Positions 27,083 to 35,387 of a stretch of DNA of 64,000 bases are shown one piece after another (position 1 is the stretch's first letter; each line of letters opens with the position of its first letter). The notes under the pieces are model-generated. The model was not told where the DNA came from. It did no database searches and saw only the letters and a program-made list of their open reading frames with translations. Origin of the DNA: a bacterium UBA2214 (GTDB lineage Bacteria > Zhuqueibacterota > Zhuqueibacteria > Residuimicrobiales > Residuimicrobiaceae). The translations under genes were made by a program, and so were the position numbers. The stretch is taken from assembly GCA_002327255.1 (NCBI GenBank), contig DCUM01000165.1, positions 39,341 to 103,340 on the forward strand. The letters are read 5' to 3'.

Positions 27083-28375
27083 CTATTCAGACTGGGCGTT
27101 CTCTTCCTTCTCCGGATAGAGCGGCTTGTGGAGCTCGGTGATTTTGGCCTGTGCGATCAGGAACGCCTGAACCTTCTCGTCCTCCATCTCATCGCGCAGG
27201 CGTTCGCGCTGCTCTTTGCTGTTGCGAATCTCTTCGGCGCGTTTGACAGCTTCCCCATCCCCGGCAGCCACTTCCCGGAGTCGCGCTTCCAGTTCTTCGT
27301 CGCTGATGGTCAATTGCAATTGTTGCACCAGTTGCTCGCGAATGAGATACCACTTGACATTGCGGACCGCGGAGACGCGGTAATAGGCGCGCAGATCGTC
27401 ATCGGCCACCGCCTCTTTGCTTTTCTTCTTGAACTCGCTCACCAGCAATTCGACATAGTTATCCACCATGGAGGCCGGCGCCTCGAGGTCGACGCGTTTG
27501 ACCAATTCATCGATCAGCGCGTGCTCGAAGCGCGAGCGCGTCTCCATCCCGGCCTGCGCCTGCAGCCGGGTGAGAATGTCCTGGCGCAGTTCCGCCATCG
27601 TGGTGAAAGCGCCCAAATCCCTGGCAAATTCATCATCCAGTTCCGGCAGCCTTCTCTCCTTGATCTCCTTGACGGTGACCTGGAAATACTTCTCCTCAGC
27701 CTGGGTACCCTTTTCGGCATCTGCCGGCAGCGGGAACCTGACGCGGCGCTCTTCACCCGCACGAACGCCAACCAGCTGGGATGTAATCTCCGGACGCTCT
27801 TCCTGAAGCCACAAGACCTCATTCTCATAGCGCTTGCCCACCACGGGGATGCCGCTGCCATCGACTTCCTGCATGTCGGCGACCACAAAGTGTCCCGCCC
27901 GGGCTTCGCCCTCGACCGTAAAGATCATGGCATGGCGCGTTTGCAGGGTTTTCAGGGTGCGGTCGACATCCGTTTCGGATACCGTCAGGATCTCCTTTTC
28001 CACTTCCATCCCTTTGTACCCGGCGACTTCAAAAACCGGGCGCACATCGAAATGGATGGCGAAAGTCAATCCATTGCTCTCATCAAATTGCAGGTCCCGC
28101 ACTTCGGGGGTATTGATGGTGTCGAACTCGTTTTCCTTGAAGAGGCGATCGTAGGCTTCGCGGATGTAGGGATGAAAGATTTCGGACTCGATGGTCTTGC
28201 CGAACATTTTTTTGACCAGATGGGCGGGAACGCGGCCTTTGCGGAATCCCTCCAATTTCACCGATTTGCCATAGTGTTCGTATTTCCGGTCGAGCTGGGG
28301 TTTGACGAGCTCCGCGGGCACCTTGAATTCCGCACAGCGGTGCCAATTGGGTTGTGCGCTAATTTGATATTCCAA
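27083..28375 (-). CDS. tig: Trigger factor
   Basis: Ribosome-associated chaperone with peptidyl-prolyl isomerase activity. The N-terminal ribosome-binding signature is LEGFRKGRVPAHLV (residues about 40-53). A PPIase-like middle domain covers roughly 155-245 (VVADMQEVDGSG ... FQVTVKEIKERRLPELDDEFA), followed by the long helical C-terminal arm. The length of 430 residues is typical. The start is TTG at 28375 with AAGGA 7 nt upstream. It lies downstream of tRNA-Leu; a weak TTGAAA-16-TATAAA promoter overlaps its leader. Confidence 0.95.
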   Translation of the reverse strand: MEYQISAQPNWHRCAEFKVPAELVKPQLDRKYEHYGKSVKLEGFRKGRVPAHLVKKMFGKTIESEIFHPYIREAYDRLFKENEFDTINTPEVRDLQFDESNGLTFAIHFDVRPVFEVAGYKGMEVEKEILTVSETDVDRTLKTLQTRHAMIFTVEGEARAGHFVVADMQEVDGSGIPVVGKRYENEVLWLQEERPEITSQLVGVRAGEERRVRFPLPADAEKGTQAEEKYFQVTVKEIKERRLPELDDEFARDLGAFTTMAELRQDILTRLQAQAGMETRSRFEHALIDELVKRVDLEAPASMVDNYVELLVSEFKKKSKEAVADDDLRAYYRVSAVRNVKWYLIREQLVQQLQLTISDEELEARLREVAAGDGEAVKRAEEIRNSKEQRERLRDEMEDEKVQAFLIAQAKITELHKPLYPEKEENAQSE

Positions 28376-28437
28376 GCGTTGATCCTTTATATGGTTGAGT
28401 GCATCCGTTTCAAGACCATCCCGAACACATCCCGTCG

Positions 28438-28507
28438 AAAAAAAATCGCCGGATGCCAGTTGGACGCATACGACGACAGGATTGAACCGTCAACGGCATC
28501 GGCCGGC
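28438..28507 (-). terminator. Candidate terminator after tRNA-Leu
   Basis: On the minus strand GCCGG-(CCG)-ATGCC pairs with GGCATCCGGC (28457-28448) and is followed by GA and eight Ts (28445-28438). The loop is long (about 37 nt), so the stem is unusual, but the T-run is strong and suits release of the tRNA transcript before tig. Confidence 0.4.
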
Positions 28508-28524
28508 GCCACGACGGGATGGGG

Positions 28525-28607
28525 TGCGAGAGGGGGGACTCGAACCCCCAAGTCCTTGGGACACCAGATCCTAAGTCTGGCGCGTCTGCCAATTCCGCCA
28601 CTCTCGC
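28525..28607 (-). tRNA. tRNA-Leu (anticodon UAG)
   Basis: A full class II cloverleaf of 83 nt. The acceptor stem is GCGAGAG/CTCTCGC with discriminator A. The D arm is GGCGGAATTGGCAGACGC, the anticodon stem-loop CCAGA-CTTAGGA-TCTGG gives UAG, a long variable arm follows, and the T arm is GGGGGTTCGAGTCCCCC. The 3' CCA is not encoded (ACCCC follows). A strong promoter lies just upstream. Confidence 0.97.
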
Positions 28608-28623
28608 CGCAAACATGGAGTTT

Positions 28624-28652
28624 AATATAAAAATTTTACCCTTCAAAGTCAA
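28624..28652 (-). promoter_or_regulatory. Sigma-70-type promoter of tRNA-Leu
   Basis: Minus strand: -35 TTGACT at 28652-28647, 17-bp spacer, -10 TATATT at 28629-28624. The predicted start near 28617 leaves about 10 nt before the mature tRNA 5' end. It begins 20 nt past the stop of the upstream glycosidase gene. Confidence 0.75.
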
Positions 28653-28671
28653 TCGCTTTTTCCGCACTCCT

Positions 28672-30732
28672 TCAGCGATTGATCACCCGGACGTTGCGCG
28701 GCGGCGCCGGCGGGGTGACATCGATATCCGGACTCTGCCCGAGGAAACGGAATCGCATGGCATCGGCGATCACAGCGCCATCGGCGCCGCTGTTGCTGAT
28801 CCTGACCGCGGCGCCACGGCCCGCCGGCAAAAAAACCACCCCGAGACGGTTCCAGCGGCCGAGATCGATACGCTGGTTGATGGTTCCGGAAGATTTCACC
28901 TGTCCGCTGACCACAATCTCCCAGGGCACATTGCCGGCTTCCTGGACGCTCCCCGCGCTGCCGCCCACCCAGCCATGCCACTCGCTGATTTCATAATACC
29001 CGGCGACACCGATGAACGGCGTGAAGGTGGCCGTGGCGGGTGATGCCGGGTTGTAGGCAGCGGCATAGCCGATGCCATCCTCGCTGTCATCGCTCCATTG
29101 CGAATAGCAGGGATTCCGCGTCGCATCGTAGGTTTCCGAGGAGGGATCCTTGATCTGTGTCCAGGCCCCCTGCAACACCACCGCATCACTGGCCGGCGAA
29201 GTGTCGTTGTTGTAGCAATTACCCACGATGATATCGGAGACCACTGTATCCGGTGAAGAGACCAGGATGATCCCGTCGCCTTTGATGTATTTGGGGGGCT
29301 CGGCCGCCGTGCCCTGCAGGGTGACATTGGTGAAGCGTTCGCCGTTATTGAACACCGGGTCCTGGCCGCCGAGCAGGCGGTGATAGGGACCGGCGTAGCC
29401 GCTGAGACTGCGCAGATGGGCGTCTTCGACGGTGATTGTGTTGCCGGTGGGATTACAGACCGCCACGCCGCGTTGAAAAAATCGCGCCCAGCCACCATTG
29501 CTCATCTTCTGCGGCGCGGAAACAGGCGTGCCGAGATCACAATCGAATTCATCATAATAGAGCGAGATATAATAATAATCGCCAAAGGTGCGGCCGTAGT
29601 ACCCGCCCCCCATCAGCGCGGTCGTGAGCCCGTAGCGCATGTAGGCAAATTTGTTCTTGGCATAGGCGCGACGGTGCTCCGGATCGTAATCCTCGATCAT
29701 GGTGTAAACCGGCGCGTGGGCCTCTTCCCAGAGCCGGTTGACCCGTACCATCTCCTCCCAGGTGGAGGCGAAACGCATGAAACCTTCCCACATCATGCCG
29801 TCACAGAGCGCAATGCCGTAATTTTCCTCCGCGGCGCCGGTGTTGGTGGCGATGACCGCGGGTTTGCCGGGATTGACCTGTAACAGCTTCTCCCGCTCAT
29901 ACTTGAGCATTTTGTCGACACCATCCGCCCACTGCGCATTGACCCATTTGAGTCCGTGCTCGGCGAAATCATCGACGCGGTTGTAATCCAGATCGATGCC
30001 GCCCGATATATCCTCACGCCAGAAGGCGAAACGGAAGGCATCGTAAAAAACGCCGTCGAACCGGCTGAAATCCTGTTTGCTGATCTCGAAGCGTTTGTCG
30101 ATGAAATGTTTCCACACCGGGATGCCCCCGACCAGCGGTGCGAAGGGCGTGATATTGTGCAGCATGCCGAAACCGACAAAACGCACCGGCGTTTTGAGCG
30201 AGTCGTTCAGCGGATGGATGCGGTGCAGGGAAAGATCGCCGGAGGTGATGACACCCACAAAACTCGTGTCGGTGACATCGTTATAAATGAACCATTCATC
30301 GCCGCCGATCATGGCAAAGCGATATTTATCCGCGCGCGTCGGGAAGCCAGCGGTCGAGGTCACGAATATCTCCGTATCGCCCGGTTTTGCCTCCCGCGTC
30401 AGGCGCGGCATCTGCGGCCGGTAGACAAAACATGCGGGGGGGAAACTGCCGGGCCAAACGCCCTGGCGGCTGGTACCGAGAATGACGATATGGGGGTTGA
30501 GGGCGCGGATGGCGTCATTGAGGGCATACGCATGCGGGCCGGCGCCCCCATGGATGGCCAGATCGTAACGCGCCATAAAGTGTTCAATCGCACCCCCGGA
30601 GATGCCGGCTGGCCGCTGAAACATGATTTTCGGATAGCTGTCGAAGGCCGCGCCACTCCACGCTGCCCAGGTCCATACCAGGAGCAGCAGTGCAATGCCC
30701 CTCCAGTTGTGCTTGTTGTTGCCGTGTTTCAC
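28672..30732 (-). CDS. Exported GHL15-like putative glycoside hydrolase with golvesin-like C-terminal domain
   Basis: 686-residue exported protein. A GTG start at 30732 has GGGAGG 6 nt upstream; a hydrophobic segment (IALLLLVWTWAAWSGAAF) serves as signal peptide. The first 500 residues resemble hypothetical glycosidase family GHL15, a TIM-barrel: DGVFYDAFRFAFW near 226-238, VIATNTGA, GMMWEGFMRF and TALMGGGYYGRTFGDYYY. A segment near 115-165 (GDTEIFVTSTAGF) looks inserted. Residues about 585-670 match the golvesin/Xly carbohydrate-binding-like fold (GYYEISEWHGW, VIADAMRFRFLG). The protein ends TPPAPPRNVRVINR, the usual linker into an Fn3 domain, so a C-terminal domain may be lost. Substrate unknown; it neighbours the glycan locus but has its own promoter. 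Confidence 0.75.
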   Translation of the reverse strand: MKHGNNKHNWRGIALLLLVWTWAAWSGAAFDSYPKIMFQRPAGISGGAIEHFMARYDLAIHGGAGPHAYALNDAIRALNPHIVILGTSRQGVWPGSFPPACFVYRPQMPRLTREAKPGDTEIFVTSTAGFPTRADKYRFAMIGGDEWFIYNDVTDTSFVGVITSGDLSLHRIHPLNDSLKTPVRFVGFGMLHNITPFAPLVGGIPVWKHFIDKRFEISKQDFSRFDGVFYDAFRFAFWREDISGGIDLDYNRVDDFAEHGLKWVNAQWADGVDKMLKYEREKLLQVNPGKPAVIATNTGAAEENYGIALCDGMMWEGFMRFASTWEEMVRVNRLWEEAHAPVYTMIEDYDPEHRRAYAKNKFAYMRYGLTTALMGGGYYGRTFGDYYYISLYYDEFDCDLGTPVSAPQKMSNGGWARFFQRGVAVCNPTGNTITVEDAHLRSLSGYAGPYHRLLGGQDPVFNNGERFTNVTLQGTAAEPPKYIKGDGIILVSSPDTVVSDIIVGNCYNNDTSPASDAVVLQGAWTQIKDPSSETYDATRNPCYSQWSDDSEDGIGYAAAYNPASPATATFTPFIGVAGYYEISEWHGWVGGSAGSVQEAGNVPWEIVVSGQVKSSGTINQRIDLGRWNRLGVVFLPAGRGAAVRISNSGADGAVIADAMRFRFLGQSPDIDVTPPAPPRNVRVINR

Positions 30733-31212
30733 CGTATACCTCCCATCCCTTCCGTATTGATTGATTCACAAACACAAGGCCACAGAGTATATGAAACGAA
30801 TCGTTTAGCCCGGATGATTCATAAACCTGATAATATAAGGCCCAATATAGTATAACCGTATGATAAAGATCAATATTTCATAACGTTATACTGTTTCGAA
30901 CGCATTAAGGCACAAAGCACACCAGGGGCACAAAGAAGCAAATTACCCGACTTTTACAATGCTTCCAAAACCTCGCTCCACGCCATTCTTCGTGCCTTTG
31001 TGGCCTCGCGGGTGTGTTACTGACTTTTTGCGACAGCCCTCTATCATTGATTTATTGTCTGTTAACTTGCTTTGCTGTGCTGCCTTGCGGCACGGTGACT
31101 GCTAAATCTGGCGCAATCTGTCGCAAAGCAACATGGCCAGATTCAACCGTAAAATCCCTGTTTTGCAATGGGCTGGCGCCAAGAAAGCAGATGGCCCCGG
31201 CCCGCGTTTGCC
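30733..31212. other. Spacer before the glycan locus with promoter and degenerate inverted repeats
   Basis: 480 bases without a supported gene. The low-coordinate third is AT-rich and holds the promoter at 30844-30873. Between 30908 and 31003 lie short CACAAAG-type repeats: GGCACAAAG at 30909-30917, GGCACAAAGAAG at 30927-30938, and an inverted copy CTTCGTGCCTTTGTGG at 30988-31003. The rest (31020-31212) shows nothing I can name. Confidence 0.5.
30844..30873 (-). promoter_or_regulatory. Promoter of the GHL15-like gene
   Basis: Minus strand: -35 TTGATC at 30873-30868, 18-bp spacer, -10 TATATT at 30849-30844, then GGGCC. The -10 and following GGGC match the promoter at 24219-24247. The predicted leader is about 105 nt. 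Confidence 0.6.
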
Positions 31213-32631
31213 CTACAAATAATAGCGTTCGATCAGTATGTACGACGCCCAGGCCAGACTCACGACAACGCCCAAAACGCCGGCGAGTATCCAGGCCCGT
31301 CCGGGCCTGACGCGGCGATGCACGAAGTGGTTCTGAAAGAGCAGCCAGAAAAAAGGCGCCGCGGGAATAAAGTATCTTCCCGAGATACCGTGCACATAGG
31401 CATCCCCCACCGGAGAATTGACCAGATAGAGTGCCAGGGCGGTGACGCCGGCGACACCGGACACCACCAGGGCGAGCACGATGCGCTGCCGCACAGAAAG
31501 GCTGCCTTCGTGATTGAGAACGGCGGCAACGGCAATGAGCAGTAAAAAAACCGCAATAATCGGCAGCGGCAACAGGGTATCGAGCCATCCCAACTGTCCG
31601 ACATGGGAGCGGATATAGAACAGCTTAAACACCCAAAAAGAACGCAGCGCAGCGCCGATAAAGAGCATGGGGCTGGCCACAACCGCCTGCGACTGTTTGT
31701 CATAGCTGGCCCAGGGTTCCAGCCAGTTGAGATCCTGTTGCGCCAGGGACTTCCATCCCCAGGTGATGGCGAGCGCCGCCAGCACCATGAGGATCCATAA
31801 CATCCATTGCCTGCGCCGGCTGGCGAATTTCTGCGCCGGCAGCAGCAGGAATACCACGGCAAAGAGGGCAAAACCCGGTTTAGAGAAAGCGATCACCAGT
31901 GTCAACAAAAACAACCCTCCGTACTGGGGCCGGCTCAATACGCCCGGATCGTGCGCGAATTTGAGGGTGCAGGCCAATAGCAGAAAACAAAAGGCATTGA
32001 TAAATCCATCCTGATGCACGGCCCCGGCGAGAAAAATGCTCATCGGCATCAGCGCAATCAGGGCCATGACCCATTTCCCGGTGGGCGTCAGGCGCAGGGC
32101 GCTGACCATCACCACCAGCCACAGCGCGAGATGGGCGAAACGTCCCAGATACATCATCACCAGGGGCGATACGTTCCCTGTTTTTCCGATCCAGATGGCC
32201 ACAATGGCCGGCAGATAGGCCGGCGGTGGATAGATGGCGGAGGCTGAAAATTCATAAAAGGCCTTCTCCTCCGCCTGCAACGGCAGCCGCAAATAGTGCC
32301 ATACTTTATCCAGGTCCTGACGCTGATCGCGTGAATGGAAGGCCATGCCGGGATTGATGCGATCCATGGTTTCGATCACGCTGACGGGCAGGGAATCCCC
32401 CATGGTGTTCTCATGCTTGATCGCAAAGAGCCGGCCATCGGAGAGCTGATAGGCGCGGCAGAAGTGGCGGTTTTCGTCCGGCGCCTGAAAGGGGGGCGTG
32501 ATCAGCGCCCACAGGATCGAAAAGAGCGCGCCGATGATCAAAAAGAGCTGCGCCGGCGCGCGCCCCGTGCCCAACCAGGTCATGAGGGCCTGCCTGGCAG
32601 TATGACTTCTTGACAATACCTGGTTTTTCAT
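31213..32631 (-). CDS. DUF2142 family membrane protein (GT-C-like glycosyltransferase)
   Basis: 472-residue polytopic inner-membrane protein with about 11 hydrophobic segments. The first extracytoplasmic loop has PPFQAPDENRHFCRAYQL; its Asp-Glu pair sits where GT-C enzymes keep their catalytic acid. FHSRDQRQDLDKVWHYL and ASAIYPPPAYLPA follow, typical of DUF2142. The start at 32631 overlaps the preceding GT39 stop (ATGA); upstream in-frame starts would run inside that gene. It is the most downstream gene of the glycan locus. It likely transfers a sugar from a polyprenyl-phosphate donor in the periplasm, but donor and acceptor are unknown. Confidence 0.8.
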   Translation of the reverse strand: MKNQVLSRSHTARQALMTWLGTGRAPAQLFLIIGALFSILWALITPPFQAPDENRHFCRAYQLSDGRLFAIKHENTMGDSLPVSVIETMDRINPGMAFHSRDQRQDLDKVWHYLRLPLQAEEKAFYEFSASAIYPPPAYLPAIVAIWIGKTGNVSPLVMMYLGRFAHLALWLVVMVSALRLTPTGKWVMALIALMPMSIFLAGAVHQDGFINAFCFLLLACTLKFAHDPGVLSRPQYGGLFLLTLVIAFSKPGFALFAVVFLLLPAQKFASRRRQWMLWILMVLAALAITWGWKSLAQQDLNWLEPWASYDKQSQAVVASPMLFIGAALRSFWVFKLFYIRSHVGQLGWLDTLLPLPIIAVFLLLIAVAAVLNHEGSLSVRQRIVLALVVSGVAGVTALALYLVNSPVGDAYVHGISGRYFIPAAPFFWLLFQNHFVHRRVRPGRAWILAGVLGVVVSLAWASYILIERYYL

Positions 32632-34427
32632 GGTTCGCGCACCTTGAATATCTTGATTTCGGGGCCGGGATGCTGCGGGGTCGGTTTGAGGTGATAGATC
32701 AGATCGGCATAGGTGTCGATCTCCGCATAGGCTTTGCGCTCGGCGAGGATGCCATCCTCCTGAATCGGCCTTTTCCACAGCTTGTCGCTGACTATGAGAT
32801 ACTCGGCGTCGTGGCGGCGCACATACGCCTCGTTCACAGAGTCGGCAAAGGTGAAATTGACGTTATGCACCGCATAGCCGGCCAGCTCGAGCTCGGGCGT
32901 ATACTGTTCGCGGAGAATGCGCGCCTCCTGCGGCAGGTTGGCGACCGCCCAGTTATAGGCCAGTTTTCGCGTCTGGGTTTTGAGCAGGTAGGCATCAAAC
33001 GCATAACTCTTCTGCAGCATGGAAATCGCCGGTATGAGCAGAAAAACGGCCACCATTCCCGCCAGGACGCCGGCCCGGGCGACGGCGGGACGGATTTTCA
33101 GCGCCAGCCAATCCATCGCGCGCACGATCGCCAGTCCGGCCCAGAGGGCGAGGATAGGCAGCATCGGCACCATGTAGCGGTCGAACATGAGTCGCCACGA
33201 TCCGAGATAGAAATAATAGGTCAGGGCGTAAACGGCGACAACGATCCAGCTGATTTTCGCGCGCCACAGACTGAGCAGCAGCCCCGCCACGGCGGCGGCC
33301 ATCAGAATCGTGCCGAAATTATCGTGCAGATAGAAAAAGTTGGTGATGTAACCGGGCGCCGACGCGGCGAACATGCCGCTCCAGCTCGACTGACTGATGA
33401 CCATCTGGAAGAGAAAGTCATGCAGGAAGGCTTTATGGTCGAGAATGGCATAGGGCGTGGTCACGAAAAAGGCGAACACGGCAACACCCACCAGGAGCAG
33501 AATGCGCCGGATTTCCGGCAGCCAGAGTCGCAGGGTATAGCCGAGCACCATCACACCGGCAAAGACCACAGCCGCCAGTTTGGGCGCCATGGCGTGGACG
33601 CGCGGGACGATCTCGTCGAAATATTTGATCCACAACTCGACGCGAATGGTATTGAGCAGCATACCGGCCCAGTGCTCAAAATGATGCAGCAGCAAAAAGA
33701 GCGCGGTCGCCAGAAAGGCAGCGATGGCCGCCGTTATCAGCAAGCGGCGCCCGGCACGCCACTCCCGGCTGAGAATGGACAACCATTGCAGCTGATGGGT
33801 TTTGGCGACTGCATGGAGATGCGCGGTCAGAATGGCCAAAAAGACGACCGCTCCCGGGATTTTGATCGAAACGGTCAATCCGAAAAAGAGACCGGTGAGT
33901 ACATACGCTGCGGTCGTACGTTCATCGACGAGCCGCAGCGTAGCCCAAAGCGTCAGGATGAGAAAAAACGTCAGCGGCACATCCGTGGTGGCAAAATGGC
34001 TGTGGATGACGTGCAGGGGGCTGACCGTGAGCAGAAAAGCCGCCACCAACCCGACGCGACGATCGTACAGCTTCCGGCCCAGGCGCGCCGTCGCCCACAG
34101 GCTGGCGAGGCCGAAGAGCACCACGGTCACACGGCAAATCGTATAGAGGGTTGAGAGGTCGTCGCGGCCGCTGAAAAAGAGGAAATAGATGCGCTCGATG
34201 AGGTACATGATGTACATGAGCAAGGAGGGATAGAGAAAATTATGCGGATTGAAATCTCCGCCAAAGAACTGGCGCGTGGCCAGCACCAGCACCCATTCAT
34301 CATTGTGATAGGCCATGGGCAGACCGAAGCGGATGCCGAGCAACCGCAACAGGGCGCCGAGCACGAGCAACAGGCCGAGCACCCATCCCGCCAGGTTGCC
34401 ATCCTTTTTCCCGCTGCGATCGATCAT
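32628..34427 (-). CDS. GT39-family (PMT/ArnT-like) membrane glycosyltransferase
   Basis: 599-residue GT-C enzyme that would use polyprenyl-phosphate sugars on the periplasmic side. TM1 is followed by GIRFGLPMAYHNDEWVLVLATRQF, with the catalytic Asp-Glu motif (NDEW). Further family features are LYDRRVGLVAAFLLTVSPLHVIHSHFATTDVPLTFF and about 11-12 membrane segments. A soluble C-terminal domain of about 110 residues (YNWAVANLPQEARILREQY) is typical of the group. The stop overlaps the DUF2142 start and its start overlaps the SGNH stop, both ATGA, so translation is coupled. Confidence 0.88.
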   Translation of the reverse strand: MIDRSGKKDGNLAGWVLGLLLVLGALLRLLGIRFGLPMAYHNDEWVLVLATRQFFGGDFNPHNFLYPSLLMYIMYLIERIYFLFFSGRDDLSTLYTICRVTVVLFGLASLWATARLGRKLYDRRVGLVAAFLLTVSPLHVIHSHFATTDVPLTFFLILTLWATLRLVDERTTAAYVLTGLFFGLTVSIKIPGAVVFLAILTAHLHAVAKTHQLQWLSILSREWRAGRRLLITAAIAAFLATALFLLLHHFEHWAGMLLNTIRVELWIKYFDEIVPRVHAMAPKLAAVVFAGVMVLGYTLRLWLPEIRRILLLVGVAVFAFFVTTPYAILDHKAFLHDFLFQMVISQSSWSGMFAASAPGYITNFFYLHDNFGTILMAAAVAGLLLSLWRAKISWIVVAVYALTYYFYLGSWRLMFDRYMVPMLPILALWAGLAIVRAMDWLALKIRPAVARAGVLAGMVAVFLLIPAISMLQKSYAFDAYLLKTQTRKLAYNWAVANLPQEARILREQYTPELELAGYAVHNVNFTFADSVNEAYVRRHDAEYLIVSDKLWKRPIQEDGILAERKAYAEIDTYADLIYHLKPTPQHPGPEIKIFKVREP

Positions 34428-35383
34428 GACGGCACTTCCCGCAGCCAGCCGTTTTCTTCCAGTACCCGCCGCAACTCCCGGACAAAAAGAGCCGTGTACT
34501 GGCGGGCGCCCGTTTCATTCATGTGAATGACATCGGAGAACAGAGCGCGCTCCTGAAACTCGGGATACGATTCGCTCGTCATCTCGATGAACGGCACCTG
34601 CAGCTCATCCGCCAATGCCCGATAAAAATCGAGGATCTGGCGTATCTTCGCAGAAGTGGGCGTCACCGCCGGAGAATAACAGAACACCACCGCAACCCCG
34701 GCATCCCGGGCGGAGCGCACAAATTCCCTGAGAATCCCGATACGATAGGGATCGTACGGCACCCGGGGATTGGCATCGAGATCATCGGGGAAATGGTTGG
34801 TATCGCGGAATCTGGTTTGGCCGATGAAGACGAAACCGTTGTCCATGCCTGCGGCATCCTTGAAATAATTATCGGCGATGCTCAGCAGGCGGGAATTATA
34901 GCGGTAGAGCCGGGAGCAGAGTTTGAGTTCTTCACCGGGTTTGCCCCGGGTCAGCAGCTTGCGCACCTGCGGATAATCGGCATAGGGCGCCAGCGCGCTC
35001 ATGCGTCCGAGTTCCTGGTCAAGCGGTTCGGATTGGGTCACATAATTGGGCAGCAAATCGAGGAGAATGAGCCGGGGTTTACAGGTTTCCAGCACCATCT
35101 GCTCGAGGGCATAGGCATAGAGGAGGTATTGGCCGTTGGCGCCGGCATTGAAAACGCTCAGCTGCAGAGTGTCCTGCATGATCGAGGGTATGTAGGAGCG
35201 GAAGGCGCGTGAGGAGCCCAGGATGACCACGTCATGGGGCCGGCTCAGCAACCAGTTCTCCTTGGACCAGTTTTCGCCGTACAGGGTGCGCTTGAAAAAA
35301 TAGCCGATCGCCGATCCCAGGCCGAAATCGACCGCCGCCAGAATCAGAAGGAAAGCCAGCAATTTGAGCAGAAACCGGCGCAT
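34424..35383 (-). CDS. Membrane-anchored SGNH/GDSL-like protein paired with MBOAT acyltransferase
   Basis: 319 residues: an N-terminal signal anchor (MRRFLLKLLAFLLILAAVDFGLG) and one extracytoplasmic domain. Block I is DVVILGSSRAFRSY, with Ser in the GDS-like position; NAGANGQYLLYAYALEQM may hold the Asn/Gly of later blocks; DVIHMNETGARQYT gives the C-terminal D-x2-H. This resembles AlgJ/AlgX/DltD-type partners that take an acyl group from an MBOAT protein and place it on a polysaccharide. It begins 4 nt after the MBOAT stop; an in-frame ATG at 35419 would overlap MBOAT. Function from family and context. Confidence 0.78.
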   Translation of the reverse strand: MRRFLLKLLAFLLILAAVDFGLGSAIGYFFKRTLYGENWSKENWLLSRPHDVVILGSSRAFRSYIPSIMQDTLQLSVFNAGANGQYLLYAYALEQMVLETCKPRLILLDLLPNYVTQSEPLDQELGRMSALAPYADYPQVRKLLTRGKPGEELKLCSRLYRYNSRLLSIADNYFKDAAGMDNGFVFIGQTRFRDTNHFPDDLDANPRVPYDPYRIGILREFVRSARDAGVAVVFCYSPAVTPTSAKIRQILDFYRALADELQVPFIEMTSESYPEFQERALFSDVIHMNETGARQYTALFVRELRRVLEENGWLREVPS

Positions 35384-35387
35384 GGCT

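Noticed and set aside
28376..28524. TTGACGGTTC upstream of tig considered as a promoter.
   Set aside because: No -10 box at suitable spacing; the TTGAAA-16-TATAAA nearer tig would place the start on the ribosome site, so it is mentioned only as weak.
28651..28680. Inverted repeat AATCGC/GCGATT at the end of the GHL15-like gene considered as a terminator.
   Set aside because: Short 6-bp stem, 18-nt loop and no T-run; it overlaps the tRNA promoter.
31052..31588. An open frame on the minus strand overlapping the end of the DUF2142 gene and running into the spacer.
   Set aside because: It is in a different frame from a clear membrane protein, has no recognisable domain, and its spacer part lacks a ribosome site.
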